In this document: positions 8,312-18,384 of the stretch, one piece after another
Layout: the number at the start of each line of letters is the position of its first letter
Numbering within the stretch: the stretch's first letter is position 1
From: Leptospiraceae bacterium
GTDB taxonomy: Bacteria; Spirochaetota; Leptospiria; Leptospirales; Leptospiraceae
DNA length: 64,000 nt
NCBI GenBank assembly: GCA_024233865.1
Contig: JACKPA010000010.1
Location: 178,540-242,539 of the forward strand
Direction of reading: 5' to 3'
Translations under genes and position numbers: made by a program
The notes under the pieces: generated by a model
Database searches by the model: none
What the model was told of the DNA's origin: nothing
What the model saw: only the letters and a program-made list of their open reading frames with translations

Positions 8312-11035
8312 GTGGATAATATATATTTGAATTACTCTGTTTTAAGCCATATCATTGGATTCTTTTTAATGGGAGTTCCAGCTTTTTCTTTTTTTCTAAT
8401 TCCCCAAAAATCAATCAACACAATTTTATTGGCTTTGGTTTTGATAACTGGAATGTTTTTGAATTTTCTTTATGGAATTTCAGAGTCTATTTACTTACCC
8501 ATGAGAATGCCGCGTATCTTAAATATGTTATTAATTTTTTTTCACCATACCATTTACATCCAATTTCTTTTAAGATTCCCAGAGCTAAAATATCCTAAAT
8601 TGTTAAAACGAATCTATACATTTCAGATTATATTATTTGTTCTTACTGGTAGCTTTTACACCTATCATAGTTTGCAAGCTGATTTGTACTATGAATTCAA
8701 TGGAGCTTTTTATGAATATCATTCTCCATTGGCAAACAAAGTTTATATTGTAGGTATTTCTATTGTCATACTTTCTTATTTCGTTACAGCTATCTGGCGA
8801 TCTTTTACTTTAAAAAATCATAGTGCCTTTTTATCTTATACTTTGCTTGTAATAGGACTTATATTTATTTCTATACTACCCATAATCATGACTTCATTAA
8901 ACAACTTTGGCTACATTAGCAGGGAGATGTACAACACTTTCTTTTCTCTTGGAACAATTTTGGGAGTATTTATTTTTATTGTAGCCTACATGAATGAAAC
9001 AACGGACAGAACGACTTTTTTATTTAAGGTTGCTGGTGTCGGGTTTGTTTCTTTTTTGGTAGTGTTTAATATTATAAGTTATATTGTATTACGAGAAAAA
9101 GAGGTTGAATGGGACAGGGAATATAATAAACAATTACCATTTATTATTCAGAACGAATATCGCCCAAGTGAGTTAGAATATATTTATGAATTAAGTCCAA
9201 CCGGAATAGTGCATGCCCTATACTCTAAAAAAGAAAATCTTACAATACTAAATACGTTCCAAAGGGAAGCTTCGGAATTGTATTCCCACGATGAATTGAT
9301 AGGAAAACGCCAATACAGATCTGAAGGCATTTTTACCCATTATATCTCTTACTTATTTCTCAATAAGCAAGAGGGCACTCTATACGAAGTTGGATTTTCT
9401 TATCGTTCCTACCGCCAAGAAATCCACAAAACAACTCTAAAACTATTCTATTTGTTGCTTTTTGGAATTGTTATTTTTACACTTGGAACACCTCTGTTTT
9501 TAAAAAGAGCACTAGTAGTTCCATTAAAAAAATTGCTTGGAGGGATTAAGGAAGCCAAAGGGGGGAACTTGGACACCCAAATTCCCGTGAAAGTACACGA
9601 CGAATTCGGTTATTTATCTCAATCGTTTAATGAAATGATCGGTTCGATCAAGGACTCAAGAGAAAAATTAGAAGATTATGCTCAAAACCTTGAAGAAAAA
9701 GTAAAAGAGCGAACCAGAAAACTTGCGGACTCATTAGAACATATTCAAAAATTGAAAGAACAGCAAGACGGAGATTATTTTTTAACCACGTTGTTAATCA
9801 AACCTCTCTCTGCCAATCGTTCTAAAAGCGATAAAGTAAAAATAGAATTTTTTATTAAACAAAAGAAAGAATTTAGTTTTAGAAAAAAGAACTTAGAGAT
9901 TGGAGGGGATATTTGTATTTCCCAGGACATTGATCTAAAAGGGAAACGTTATATTGCATTTTTAAATGCAGACGCAATGGGAAAGTCGATTCAAGGAGCT
10001 GGAGGAATACTTGTTTTAGGATCTGTTTTTCATTCAATCTTGCAAAGAAGCTTCACATCTGAAAAGGCAGCTGATGTTTTTCCGGAGGTTTGGGTAAAAC
10101 TAACATTCAAAGAAATGCACAAGATATTTGAAAGCTTTGATGGTTCTATGCTTATCTCTTTAATTTTCGGGTTGGTAGAAGAGGAAACGGGTGTTGTGTA
10201 TTTTATAAACGCTGAACATCCTTGGATGATTTTGTACAGAGATAAAAAGGCTGAATTTATTGAAGATGAACTAAACTTTCGTAAGTTAGGAACATCTGGA
10301 GTCAATGGGAAAGTTTTTATATCAACTTTTAAGCTTGAACCGGATGACCTATTGGTTATGGGTTCGGATGGAAAGGATGATCTTGTTTTAAGCGAGAACG
10401 AAGAACACAGAAGCATCAATGAAGACGAAAGTTTGTTTTTGAGGAACTTTGAGAAAGCGGAAGGTAATTTAAAGAAAGTTTATGAAGTTATCTGTTCAGA
10501 ATATGAATTGATGGATGACCTTTCCCTTCTTTCTATAAGGTACACAAGCAAGCAACCCAAAAAAATTGAAGTTTCCGAAGATAAGGAAACGGAAATACTT
10601 AACCAGGCGTATAACTTTGGAAAACAGAGAAATAATAACCAAGTTATTAAAGTTTTAAAAGACGGCTTGGAGTTCTTTCCCAATTCTTCAAAAATAGGAA
10701 ATGCATTGATAAAATCTTTACTCAAACTAAAAAATTATATAGAAGCAAAAGAATTTTCAAAAGAATACCTCCATGTAAATCCATTAGATACCAAAGCAAT
10801 GTTGAAGTACGCTTATTCTTATAAAATGTTAGGAAATTTGGAAAAAGCGATTGAAATACTAGAAAGGGTTCGTTCCAGAGAACCATCTAACATAAAAAAC
10901 CTGAGTCTATTGATTGACCTCTATGACAAAGCAAAGAATCATAAAAGAGCACAAAAACTTGCAGAAGAAATTTTAGAAAAAGAACCGGATAATGAAATAG
11001 CCTTAAAATATCAAAAAATAGGAAGAAAAGTTTAA
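8312..11035 (+). CDS. 7TM-HAMP-SpoIIE (PP2C) phosphatase with TPR tail
   Basis: A 907-residue membrane signalling protein starting at GTG. Residues 1-225 carry seven hydrophobic segments (7TM sensor-like); another follows at about 238-260; a periplasmic segment (about 265-370) leads to a further TM at about 375-395. A HAMP linker (about 396-450, VPLKKLLGGIKEAKGGNL) and short coiled coil follow. The SpoIIE/PP2C Ser/Thr phosphatase domain spans about 485-740, with LEIGGDICIS and NADAMGKSIQGAGG supplying metal-binding Asp residues. The C-terminus (about 755-905) holds TPR repeats. It probably dephosphorylates an anti-anti-sigma factor or similar partner; no partner is encoded nearby. The GGD and DAMG motifs are intact. 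Confidence 0.88.
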   Translation: MDNIYLNYSVLSHIIGFFLMGVPAFSFFLIPQKSINTILLALVLITGMFLNFLYGISESIYLPMRMPRILNMLLIFFHHTIYIQFLLRFPELKYPKLLKRIYTFQIILFVLTGSFYTYHSLQADLYYEFNGAFYEYHSPLANKVYIVGISIVILSYFVTAIWRSFTLKNHSAFLSYTLLVIGLIFISILPIIMTSLNNFGYISREMYNTFFSLGTILGVFIFIVAYMNETTDRTTFLFKVAGVGFVSFLVVFNIISYIVLREKEVEWDREYNKQLPFIIQNEYRPSELEYIYELSPTGIVHALYSKKENLTILNTFQREASELYSHDELIGKRQYRSEGIFTHYISYLFLNKQEGTLYEVGFSYRSYRQEIHKTTLKLFYLLLFGIVIFTLGTPLFLKRALVVPLKKLLGGIKEAKGGNLDTQIPVKVHDEFGYLSQSFNEMIGSIKDSREKLEDYAQNLEEKVKERTRKLADSLEHIQKLKEQQDGDYFLTTLLIKPLSANRSKSDKVKIEFFIKQKKEFSFRKKNLEIGGDICISQDIDLKGKRYIAFLNADAMGKSIQGAGGILVLGSVFHSILQRSFTSEKAADVFPEVWVKLTFKEMHKIFESFDGSMLISLIFGLVEEETGVVYFINAEHPWMILYRDKKAEFIEDELNFRKLGTSGVNGKVFISTFKLEPDDLLVMGSDGKDDLVLSENEEHRSINEDESLFLRNFEKAEGNLKKVYEVICSEYELMDDLSLLSIRYTSKQPKKIEVSEDKETEILNQAYNFGKQRNNNQVIKVLKDGLEFFPNSSKIGNALIKSLLKLKNYIEAKEFSKEYLHVNPLDTKAMLKYAYSYKMLGNLEKAIEILERVRSREPSNIKNLSLLIDLYDKAKNHKRAQKLAEEILEKEPDNEIALKYQKIGRKV

Positions 11036-11163
11036 GAAAAAACTTTTTTTGATTGAACTTTTTTGTAATTAACAAGTCTAAATATGGTTGTTCTAAGAAG
11101 GTTCTCTATATTTTTTATTAGGGACAAAATGTTAACCATTCTGGTTGATTTGTTGGAGAATAA

Positions 11164-14100
11164 ATGATGAAAAAAGTTTTTCAGTGTTTCGTGATTTTTA
11201 TATTGTTGTTTATAATTATTTTTTGCGCTAGAAATAAAAAGGATTTTAGTGCATATAACCTTTTTTCAGATGGTTTAAATAAAAGTACCATAACCCTTTT
11301 TAACCTTTTTGACGATTATCCTTCTATCAAAGCCGCTTTTAAAAGCCTTGATCCAGCTGATTTTAATCTAAAATTAGACAATTCTCTCACAAAATCAACC
11401 AAAACAGATATTTTAGGTTCTCTTAGAGCTACTCAATACTCTCTCCAAGGTGGCAGAGAACCTGTTCAAAATATGTTGAGCAAAACGGCAGTGGTTTTGG
11501 ATAGGTTTACGGGAGGTGATCCTGATTCTTATCGGAAAATTTCACCATTGTTTGAGAAAATGCGAGATTACGACCAACCGGTTCTCCGTAATATTGTTCC
11601 CATGACTCATGGGTATATAAAAAATAAATACGATACAAGGAGTTCTGAAAATTTTCAAAACGATTTCAACGATCTTGCCGCAAAATTAGAAAAGCAAGAT
11701 AATATCGATCTAATGGTTCAAGCAGAAGACTTAATCTACAAAGGCTTAATCCAAAACCAAAACGTAAAATCGGGAGTTACAACCGTATTAAACGGATTTT
11801 TAGACCCTTCTATGACAACTGAGTCCAAAAATACGGTTAGGGAATTTTTTAGCGGAGCAGGTGCCAGTTTGCGACCAATCAGAGGAACAGGAAGTTCCGG
11901 AACAAATAAAGTCGTAAAAACAAGATTGGTTTCTATGATCAGCTCGTTTGCGGAATTGACCAATAAAAGAACCGGTTTTTCGGATGAATTAAGCCCTGAG
12001 ACAGCCATAAAGAATTTTATTAAAAATGCAAGAAATTATTATACTGAAACCGGCTCTAAACACTCGGATGGTTACTATAATAATTCCACCGTTGCTGTTG
12101 ATAGCGATGGTAATACTTATACTTATGAAGCTGAATTTTATAACATGGTGACAACTCTCTACAAAGAAGCGAGAAAATTTATCACTACTACCAGCGAAAC
12201 CAAAGATAGCAGTGCCATTCTTTTGGATAAAATCGGGCAGGCTACGGCTCTTTTGGATTTTACGAGATCAACCACCGGTGTGGAAAATTCGCTTAAAAGT
12301 ATGCTTCGCTTGGACTCTTGGGGACGTGACAGAGCCTCCAACAGTTCCAGCCAACCGATTTCTTCTTTGGAAAGTTTGCTTTTTACGCTGGCTATTGTAG
12401 ACACTTTTGGATACGAGTGGACTGCTACTACTACAGACAGCAACATCGTTGGTAAAACAGGTGGGGCGCTTACAGTTGGTGATACACTGTGGTCATTGCA
12501 ATCCGTAATTAGCTCCAATGATAATTTCAACTTTAAAAGTATTATGAAATCCAGTGGAGATAGTAACAAAGTATACAAAGATGGAAACACTATTAACGTA
12601 TATCTGAACAGCGGAGTTTTGGGATTATTAGAGTCCAAGTCTATTGGTTCTGCCTCTCTCAGTACTTTATCTTCAAGTTCGACTTCTCCTGTCTATACCA
12701 AAACGATTCCCTGGACAATGAATTGGATTAAAAGGGTTCTGTTTCAAGGCTATGGTCCTTATTACAATAAAAACAAAAAAGATTCAAGTGGTAATTATTT
12801 AGCCCCGGACGGTTCAATCGCTCGCTACGCAAACGGAAGTGAAGCAAACTACCAAGCATCATGGCAAACTTCTCGGTATGAAATTGAGTTAAACCCAACT
12901 TCCGGTGTTACAAAATACGTTGGAATGACTGGTTTGGAAAGTAGTAGTAAAGATGTAAACCAAGGCAAATATACAATATACGAAATTTCTAAAACGGATA
13001 GTGAAAGGGCTGTCGATTCTGACGAAGAGGCTTTTTACAAAAACTTTCAGTGGTTGTTGTATGAAAAACGTTTTGTTGTAATTATCCCAGCAAGAGCAAA
13101 ATTGGCAAGCAGTGTTCAGTACGAAGAAGCCCTTTTTATTATAGCCATCGGAAATGGCTTGAAAGGAATGATGAGCCTAAAACCCAATTGTGGTGATGAA
13201 GACAACGAGGCTCTATCTTCCTGTCCTAAAGGTAACGGAAAATGGAGAAAGGACACTTCCAAAAAGCTAAAGGTTTATGATGAAATGGGTACGGATTTTT
13301 CGGAATCTACTTTTTCTAGTACGCCAGGAGATTCCGTTTTATTGATGGAAGGTTGGGGATATGGAGCGGACGGTACCGGCAGTTTTCAAGTCTCTTTTAT
13401 TTTAGGTAGCAGCTCTAGTAATTCTACCACTCTTTATACCCTCTTGATTCCTAATCCTAGCCTTGTGCATGGAATGATCCCACCGGCAATTCGCTTTAAT
13501 TTTGACGTATTTGAAAGGTTAAGCTTTCTCACAGACGCAACCGTTGGTCCGGCAAGTACTTCTAGCTACTGGGATTATAGAAACAAACTTCTTCCCTTAA
13601 TTGCAGGAGTAGCCAAAGGTTTGGATGATCAAGTAGATGAAGCAAATGATAAGAATCCATTTACCATTCTGGCGAATATTGCAAAAGTTGTTTGTAGACC
13701 GCTTTTTATTACAACAACAGACTACTATACTACCTCTGTAAGCATTGATGCAATTATAGTTGATGGCGATGACTATGATGTATCAACTACGACAAATACT
13801 AGTTTTAGAAAACCTACAATGTTAGAAGACGAATATTATCCCCGAAATACTCTTTATACTCCCATATCATTTTTAATCGAGAATCAGCGTAGATACCAAG
13901 ACGGAATCTTGAATTTACTTTCCAAAACCGATCTCATGTCACAGCTGAGCATGTTTTTGGGTGAACTGGGTGTTTCGTCCCGATCTACCGGAAAAGACAA
14001 AATTATTTCCGGATTACAAACCATTGTAAGCGAAATCAAATGGGACGATGAAAGCCCATCTGATGTTCAGTACAATATAGGACAGTGGATAAAAGAACAA

Positions 14101-14739
14101 AGAGATAAACTAGTGAACTTTACCTGTGCGGATTTGGATGTAAGTGACTCTTGCTGGAATGATGTAAATGAATATGTTGCTTTAGTTCGAGACTATCTTT
14201 CCAGTTCTTCAGGATTATCTTTAGTCCCTACCATAAACTTTTTGTTGGATTTATTCATAGACGTAACTCCAACCTCAGAGGAAGTAACAGCATTTTTAAA
14301 CGTAACATCACAAATTTTTATCAACTCGGATGGAAGTAGGACATACGTAATCAAAGATATGTTAGGAACAAACACCCCTCCTTTGTTAAGAGTCTTGGCA
14401 CCTTATGGTAGAAATCTATATGGTTTGTTATATCCAATTGTTACACCGGGAAATTTTGTTACTTATTTAGAGGTTGCCATGACCGCAAAACCGTATACAA
14501 TAGCAGACTTATTGTCAGACGTAACAAGGTTTATAAAATCAGACATCATACAAAGCAGAGAAAACAATATGAATTCATTTATATATTCCAGTGGAGAATT
14601 GATTGGTTACTTTGCTCAAATTTATGAGCAAGGTGGAAAGGTGACACCCGGAAATTATTATTTCCAGGATAGCCAAAATAGCAACCGAGAATATTCCACC
14701 GTATGGGAAAGACTTAATTTAGTATTTACAAAGAGGTAG
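11164..14739 (+). CDS. Giant lipoprotein, unknown function (1191 aa)
   Basis: Begins MMKK, a hydrophobic core and a lipobox-like IIIFC with the acceptor Cys at residue 21, so it should be exported and lipidated. GGAGA lies ahead of the ATG. The mature part is rich in Ser, Thr and Asn with no recognised domain; the segment at residues 230-239 is SGAGASLRPI, also found near the N-terminus of the next gene. It forms a likely unit with that lipoprotein (62 bp apart, same strand). Probably surface or periplasmic; function unknown. Confidence 0.8.
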   Translation: MMKKVFQCFVIFILLFIIIFCARNKKDFSAYNLFSDGLNKSTITLFNLFDDYPSIKAAFKSLDPADFNLKLDNSLTKSTKTDILGSLRATQYSLQGGREPVQNMLSKTAVVLDRFTGGDPDSYRKISPLFEKMRDYDQPVLRNIVPMTHGYIKNKYDTRSSENFQNDFNDLAAKLEKQDNIDLMVQAEDLIYKGLIQNQNVKSGVTTVLNGFLDPSMTTESKNTVREFFSGAGASLRPIRGTGSSGTNKVVKTRLVSMISSFAELTNKRTGFSDELSPETAIKNFIKNARNYYTETGSKHSDGYYNNSTVAVDSDGNTYTYEAEFYNMVTTLYKEARKFITTTSETKDSSAILLDKIGQATALLDFTRSTTGVENSLKSMLRLDSWGRDRASNSSSQPISSLESLLFTLAIVDTFGYEWTATTTDSNIVGKTGGALTVGDTLWSLQSVISSNDNFNFKSIMKSSGDSNKVYKDGNTINVYLNSGVLGLLESKSIGSASLSTLSSSSTSPVYTKTIPWTMNWIKRVLFQGYGPYYNKNKKDSSGNYLAPDGSIARYANGSEANYQASWQTSRYEIELNPTSGVTKYVGMTGLESSSKDVNQGKYTIYEISKTDSERAVDSDEEAFYKNFQWLLYEKRFVVIIPARAKLASSVQYEEALFIIAIGNGLKGMMSLKPNCGDEDNEALSSCPKGNGKWRKDTSKKLKVYDEMGTDFSESTFSSTPGDSVLLMEGWGYGADGTGSFQVSFILGSSSSNSTTLYTLLIPNPSLVHGMIPPAIRFNFDVFERLSFLTDATVGPASTSSYWDYRNKLLPLIAGVAKGLDDQVDEANDKNPFTILANIAKVVCRPLFITTTDYYTTSVSIDAIIVDGDDYDVSTTTNTSFRKPTMLEDEYYPRNTLYTPISFLIENQRRYQDGILNLLSKTDLMSQLSMFLGELGVSSRSTGKDKIISGLQTIVSEIKWDDESPSDVQYNIGQWIKEQRDKLVNFTCADLDVSDSCWNDVNEYVALVRDYLSSSSGLSLVPTINFLLDLFIDVTPTSEEVTAFLNVTSQIFINSDGSRTYVIKDMLGTNTPPLLRVLAPYGRNLYGLLYPIVTPGNFVTYLEVAMTAKPYTIADLLSDVTRFIKSDIIQSRENNMNSFIYSSGELIGYFAQIYEQGGKVTPGNYYFQDSQNSNREYSTVWERLNLVFTKR

Positions 14740-14743
14740 TTTT

Positions 14744-14771
14744 CGTTCACTGAGCGTAGTCGAAGTGAACG
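14744..14771. repeat. Palindromic repeat of the TTCGACT/AGTCGAA family
   Basis: Arms CGTTCACT and AGTGAACG flank GAGCGTAGTCGA. It lies directly after the first giant lipoprotein's stop and could fold in RNA. Related sequences are at 6062, 18164, 27066, 31360 and within 43805-43926. Confidence 0.65.
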
Positions 14772-14801
14772 GTACAAAGAACAAAAAAACGGAGAACAGA
14801 G

Positions 14802-17800
14802 ATGAATAGTAAGGTAGTAAAAAGTTTAACATATATAGTTTTAATGGGATTGATTTTGTTGGTAAACGTTGGCTGTAAAAACCCCAAATCAATGGAATTT
14901 GCCAATACGCTTGCGATATTCCTTAGCGGAGCCGGAGCAAGCCTAAGACCAATTCAGGAAGAGCCGGCAACAAGTACATCTACAACTTACCAACCAATAG
15001 ATTATGCTGCCAGTTTACCGGCTGACTTTGGTGACGGCTTACCAAGGGCGTTTGTGAATATCAATACGATAGTAAACGTGAATCGCTACAAAAGTATTGA
15101 AATTCAGTTCTCGGTGTCCATGAACAAAACAACCGTTGAAAGCAACTTTTCCATAGTCTGTGACGGTACATCACTCAGAGGACCTTCACAGGGAGGAACT
15201 TTTTTTTGGGCGAGTTCCAGAAGGCTGATTTTCGATCCGTATACCGAACTACCAGCAAAAGCAGAATGTACGATTGCCATTACAACCGGAGCAAAGGCAA
15301 AAAGCGGTGTCCCTCTTGTGGGAGATTACTCCTTTTCATTCAAAACTGCTCCGGATTATATCATCAACACTACGATCAATGAAAAACCTTTGAATATAGA
15401 TGACGATGTTACCTTTGATAAAACTACTTACCCTTCTCTAATTTTGAAAAGTTCTTTTCCAAACCCAATCGGGGATTATGTGAAATCCATTGTTTTAAAA
15501 AAATTGGGAAGCGAAGCATCTTTTTCCGTTTGCGAGCCTTGTGTTTTTCAAGATTTATTTACAAACTTCAACCTACTTACCATCTCGGAAAATGGGCTTC
15601 TTCCCCACGAAGGTGGCAATACCTATTACTTTGTAATTGAAGAAGAATTTGACAATGGCTTGGAAGGTGAAAACAAACTAACCATCAACCGAACCTATAA
15701 ACGTTACTTTAGCTTCAACTATGGAAATACGATAAACCCGAATAACATGATGACCAATGCAGCCTCTGCGGTCTTGGACGAAGGAAAGGTGATGAAGTTC
15801 CTCGGTAAAATTGTAGAAAAGTTTACAGCAAATGATTTTAAGGTAAATGGCAAAACATTTCAAGACTTTTTGCAGGGAGAAATTCCCAAAACAAGCCACA
15901 GAGGAAGTGAAACACCTTGTTTTCAATGGGCTGGGTCAGATACATTACCATTTTCCTTTATACCGGGTTACGGACACAAACCGGGTGACTATGGCTATGG
16001 ATATTGCTGGAATACAACTGATCCTTACCAAACATCCATTCCAAGTGTCGGTTCTTCCAATGCACTTAAAAAATTTCATGCCGAAGCAAAGTTTCTATTA
16101 GATACGGCAGATACTACCATGGATGTTTACGTTACGGATATTCGCTTGCCTCCACAAGTTAATAGTACAGTAAATTCCGTTTCGGCCGAATTGAAGGTTA
16201 CGCCTGGTTCTGCCAATACTCTTCCTGGACTTGCCATTGATTTAAATAGCCGATACGCTGAGGTTGATTTGGCAATTATTGCCAGGTTTGAAGGCGGTTT
16301 GGGTTGTGATTTATTCAAAATAATATGTCTACTGCCTAAAGGAACAATGATGTATTTTAAGACCACAGCTTATTTGAACCTTAAACCAAATGACTCTGTT
16401 CTACCAGGAACGACACCGGTAAAATATGATGGTAATACATATACTGGTAATTCTAACAATCCTCCTATTCTCTCTAATCCGTTTCCTCGAATGGCAAGAG
16501 CAAGGACAATAATGACCGTTGATGGAACTGGTAAATTAGTACTTTCTATTAGGGAAAACCCAACACCTGATGATAAATTGTTTCCTAACTCACCTTCCAC
16601 AGCAGATATAGATGCAGGTAATAATAACTTCTACTTTTTACCATGGACAAACGCTGGAAGCAATAAACAATACTGGAGTTACACAAATTATGATGGTTCA
16701 CCCGTTTCTGCTGGTGCATCAAATGATAATCTCTTTGTAGCTGACATGGTATTGCAAGATACAAAAGTTGCCGGATTGTTGGGTGGACTTACAGATGCAA
16801 TTCTTGATTTAGTTAATCAACTCATACCCTCTTTGATAAGGAATATTGCCAATGCCATGGTGCCTGCTGTCAAAGGGCAGATTACTCAGTCTATGCTCAG
16901 CGACATTGTAAAACGAATCGCACCGAATGTATTAAACAACATCATGCAAACCCTTCAAAATCCCGGAATCAGTATCAAGTTACCTAACTATCTGCCGGAT
17001 CCTTTGAAAAACTTTCCTCTCACCATCAAAGCGAAGCTTGGAACGAGTTCTCAAATCAAACACGACGGAATAAATAAAGGTATAGTTGCATCCATGGATT
17101 TTGGAATCACCGTTCCCTGCGGAGGAACCGGACAACCTTCTTGCTCTGATGTCCGAAAACAAAGTGTGTCTCAAGGTATGGTGAATTTCAAAGACCCCGC
17201 TACACCTATGCCGGTCGATTACTTGTTTAACAATAGCCATTCACTTCCGGGAGCATTGGTCGCTTTACATTCTGATACAATTACTCAAGCCGCTTTCCAA
17301 ATGTGGAAATACAGAGCTGTAGATTTGACCATAAATAAGCCTTTTATAGACGCTATAAACCAATATGCTGGAGAAAGTGATCTCTTCAAGCTTACCGAAC
17401 AATTGATCACCGTTGCTCCGATTATGTCTATCTTAGCTCCGGGAATGGATTTGGTAAATGGATTAGATGCTGGAGGAAACCTATTAAATCCTGCGATGAA
17501 AGGTGAAGATGCCATTGATCTGGTGGCTGAGCCTGTTATGCCACCCGTTGTCAAGTTTTTACCTTATTCCGGTACGGCAGTTCCGCAAGTAAAACTGGAA
17601 CTCAGTGATTTAAAAGTTAAAGTTATGGGAAGAAGAACTGATAGCTCTCGTTATACCATTGCAACCATTAAAACAAGCCTTAGTGGAACGGGTGACTTTA
17701 ATTTGGTTCCTTTTTCCAATCCAACGGGAAATTCGAGTTTTAACAAATTGAACGCCATTTCCGTAAAAGTGCAAACGGAGGGGCTAAACTTTAGTGTGGA

Positions 17801-18161
17801 TGTGTTAGAAGGTGCGGATAATAATCCCTTAGGTTTAGACCCGGAAGGAATTTTAAACGTTTTTGAGCCTTTAATTAAAACTTTGGTTGTTCCTTTGTTA
17901 AATAATGTCTTGAAAGAAATTCCATTAGACGCTGAAATTCCGTTTACAGCTCTCACAAACCCAAGCAATGGAAAAGCATGTCGGATCGTAACTCGAAATG
18001 ACGTAGCCAAATTGGGAATTCTTCCTATTCCGAGTACAGAAGTAGTGAATTCCATCTCTCCAAACTTGCCATTCCCTTACGCTTTGGCTAATCTGGATTT
18101 TATCGGTGCTGCTGATGATACAACCGGTGGAAATTCGGGAATACTCATTAATTGTCAATGA
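14802..18161 (+). CDS. Large lipoprotein with N-terminal bacterial Ig-like domain (1119 aa)
   Basis: Signal sequence with lipobox VNVGC, lipidation Cys at residue 25. Residues 42-51 are SGAGASLRPI, shared with the upstream lipoprotein. Residues about 80-185 look like an SbsA/Big_5-type Ig-like domain: IEIQFSVSMNKTTVESNF, RRLIFDPYTELPAKAECTI, then YSFSFKT. The rest is a long Asn/Thr/Pro-rich region without recognised domain, with paired Cys residues (for example CxxC at about CEPC, and CGGTGQPSC). Likely an outer-membrane or periplasmic lipoprotein co-expressed with its neighbour. Function unknown. Confidence 0.82.
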   Translation: MNSKVVKSLTYIVLMGLILLVNVGCKNPKSMEFANTLAIFLSGAGASLRPIQEEPATSTSTTYQPIDYAASLPADFGDGLPRAFVNINTIVNVNRYKSIEIQFSVSMNKTTVESNFSIVCDGTSLRGPSQGGTFFWASSRRLIFDPYTELPAKAECTIAITTGAKAKSGVPLVGDYSFSFKTAPDYIINTTINEKPLNIDDDVTFDKTTYPSLILKSSFPNPIGDYVKSIVLKKLGSEASFSVCEPCVFQDLFTNFNLLTISENGLLPHEGGNTYYFVIEEEFDNGLEGENKLTINRTYKRYFSFNYGNTINPNNMMTNAASAVLDEGKVMKFLGKIVEKFTANDFKVNGKTFQDFLQGEIPKTSHRGSETPCFQWAGSDTLPFSFIPGYGHKPGDYGYGYCWNTTDPYQTSIPSVGSSNALKKFHAEAKFLLDTADTTMDVYVTDIRLPPQVNSTVNSVSAELKVTPGSANTLPGLAIDLNSRYAEVDLAIIARFEGGLGCDLFKIICLLPKGTMMYFKTTAYLNLKPNDSVLPGTTPVKYDGNTYTGNSNNPPILSNPFPRMARARTIMTVDGTGKLVLSIRENPTPDDKLFPNSPSTADIDAGNNNFYFLPWTNAGSNKQYWSYTNYDGSPVSAGASNDNLFVADMVLQDTKVAGLLGGLTDAILDLVNQLIPSLIRNIANAMVPAVKGQITQSMLSDIVKRIAPNVLNNIMQTLQNPGISIKLPNYLPDPLKNFPLTIKAKLGTSSQIKHDGINKGIVASMDFGITVPCGGTGQPSCSDVRKQSVSQGMVNFKDPATPMPVDYLFNNSHSLPGALVALHSDTITQAAFQMWKYRAVDLTINKPFIDAINQYAGESDLFKLTEQLITVAPIMSILAPGMDLVNGLDAGGNLLNPAMKGEDAIDLVAEPVMPPVVKFLPYSGTAVPQVKLELSDLKVKVMGRRTDSSRYTIATIKTSLSGTGDFNLVPFSNPTGNSSFNKLNAISVKVQTEGLNFSVDVLEGADNNPLGLDPEGILNVFEPLIKTLVVPLLNNVLKEIPLDAEIPFTALTNPSNGKACRIVTRNDVAKLGILPIPSTEVVNSISPNLPFPYALANLDFIGAADDTTGGNSGILINCQ

Positions 18162-18202
18162 CATTTCGACTACGCTTAGTAAGTAGTCAAGCAAAAGAAA
18201 TT

Positions 18203-18261
18203 GTAAAGTACTACAGGCTTTCAGACTGTAGTATCGCAGCCAGATGGCTATGGTACTTTAC
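18203..18261. repeat. 59-bp terminal-inverted-repeat element, copy B
   Basis: The ends GTAAAGTAC and GTACTTTAC are a perfect 9-bp inverted repeat; the interior (TACAGGCTTTCAGACTGTA then GCCAGATGGC) resembles copy A at 2249-2305. A half copy of the TTCGACT family sits just upstream at 18164-18180. The remaining AT-rich sequence up to 18384 holds nothing else I can identify. Confidence 0.6.
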
Positions 18262-18384
18262 AAAAACTTATTCTATATTACTTAGTTATGTGATATGCTA
18301 AAGAGCCTTAGCTTCCTACAAAGAACTTACAAATTTTGAAGAATTGCATTTTAGTAAAAATTTTTCTAAAAAATATTTTAATTG

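Noticed and set aside
12159..12638. Antisense open frames inside the giant lipoprotein genes
   Set aside because: They are mirror frames of Ser/Thr-rich coding sequence with no ribosome binding site or recognisable product.
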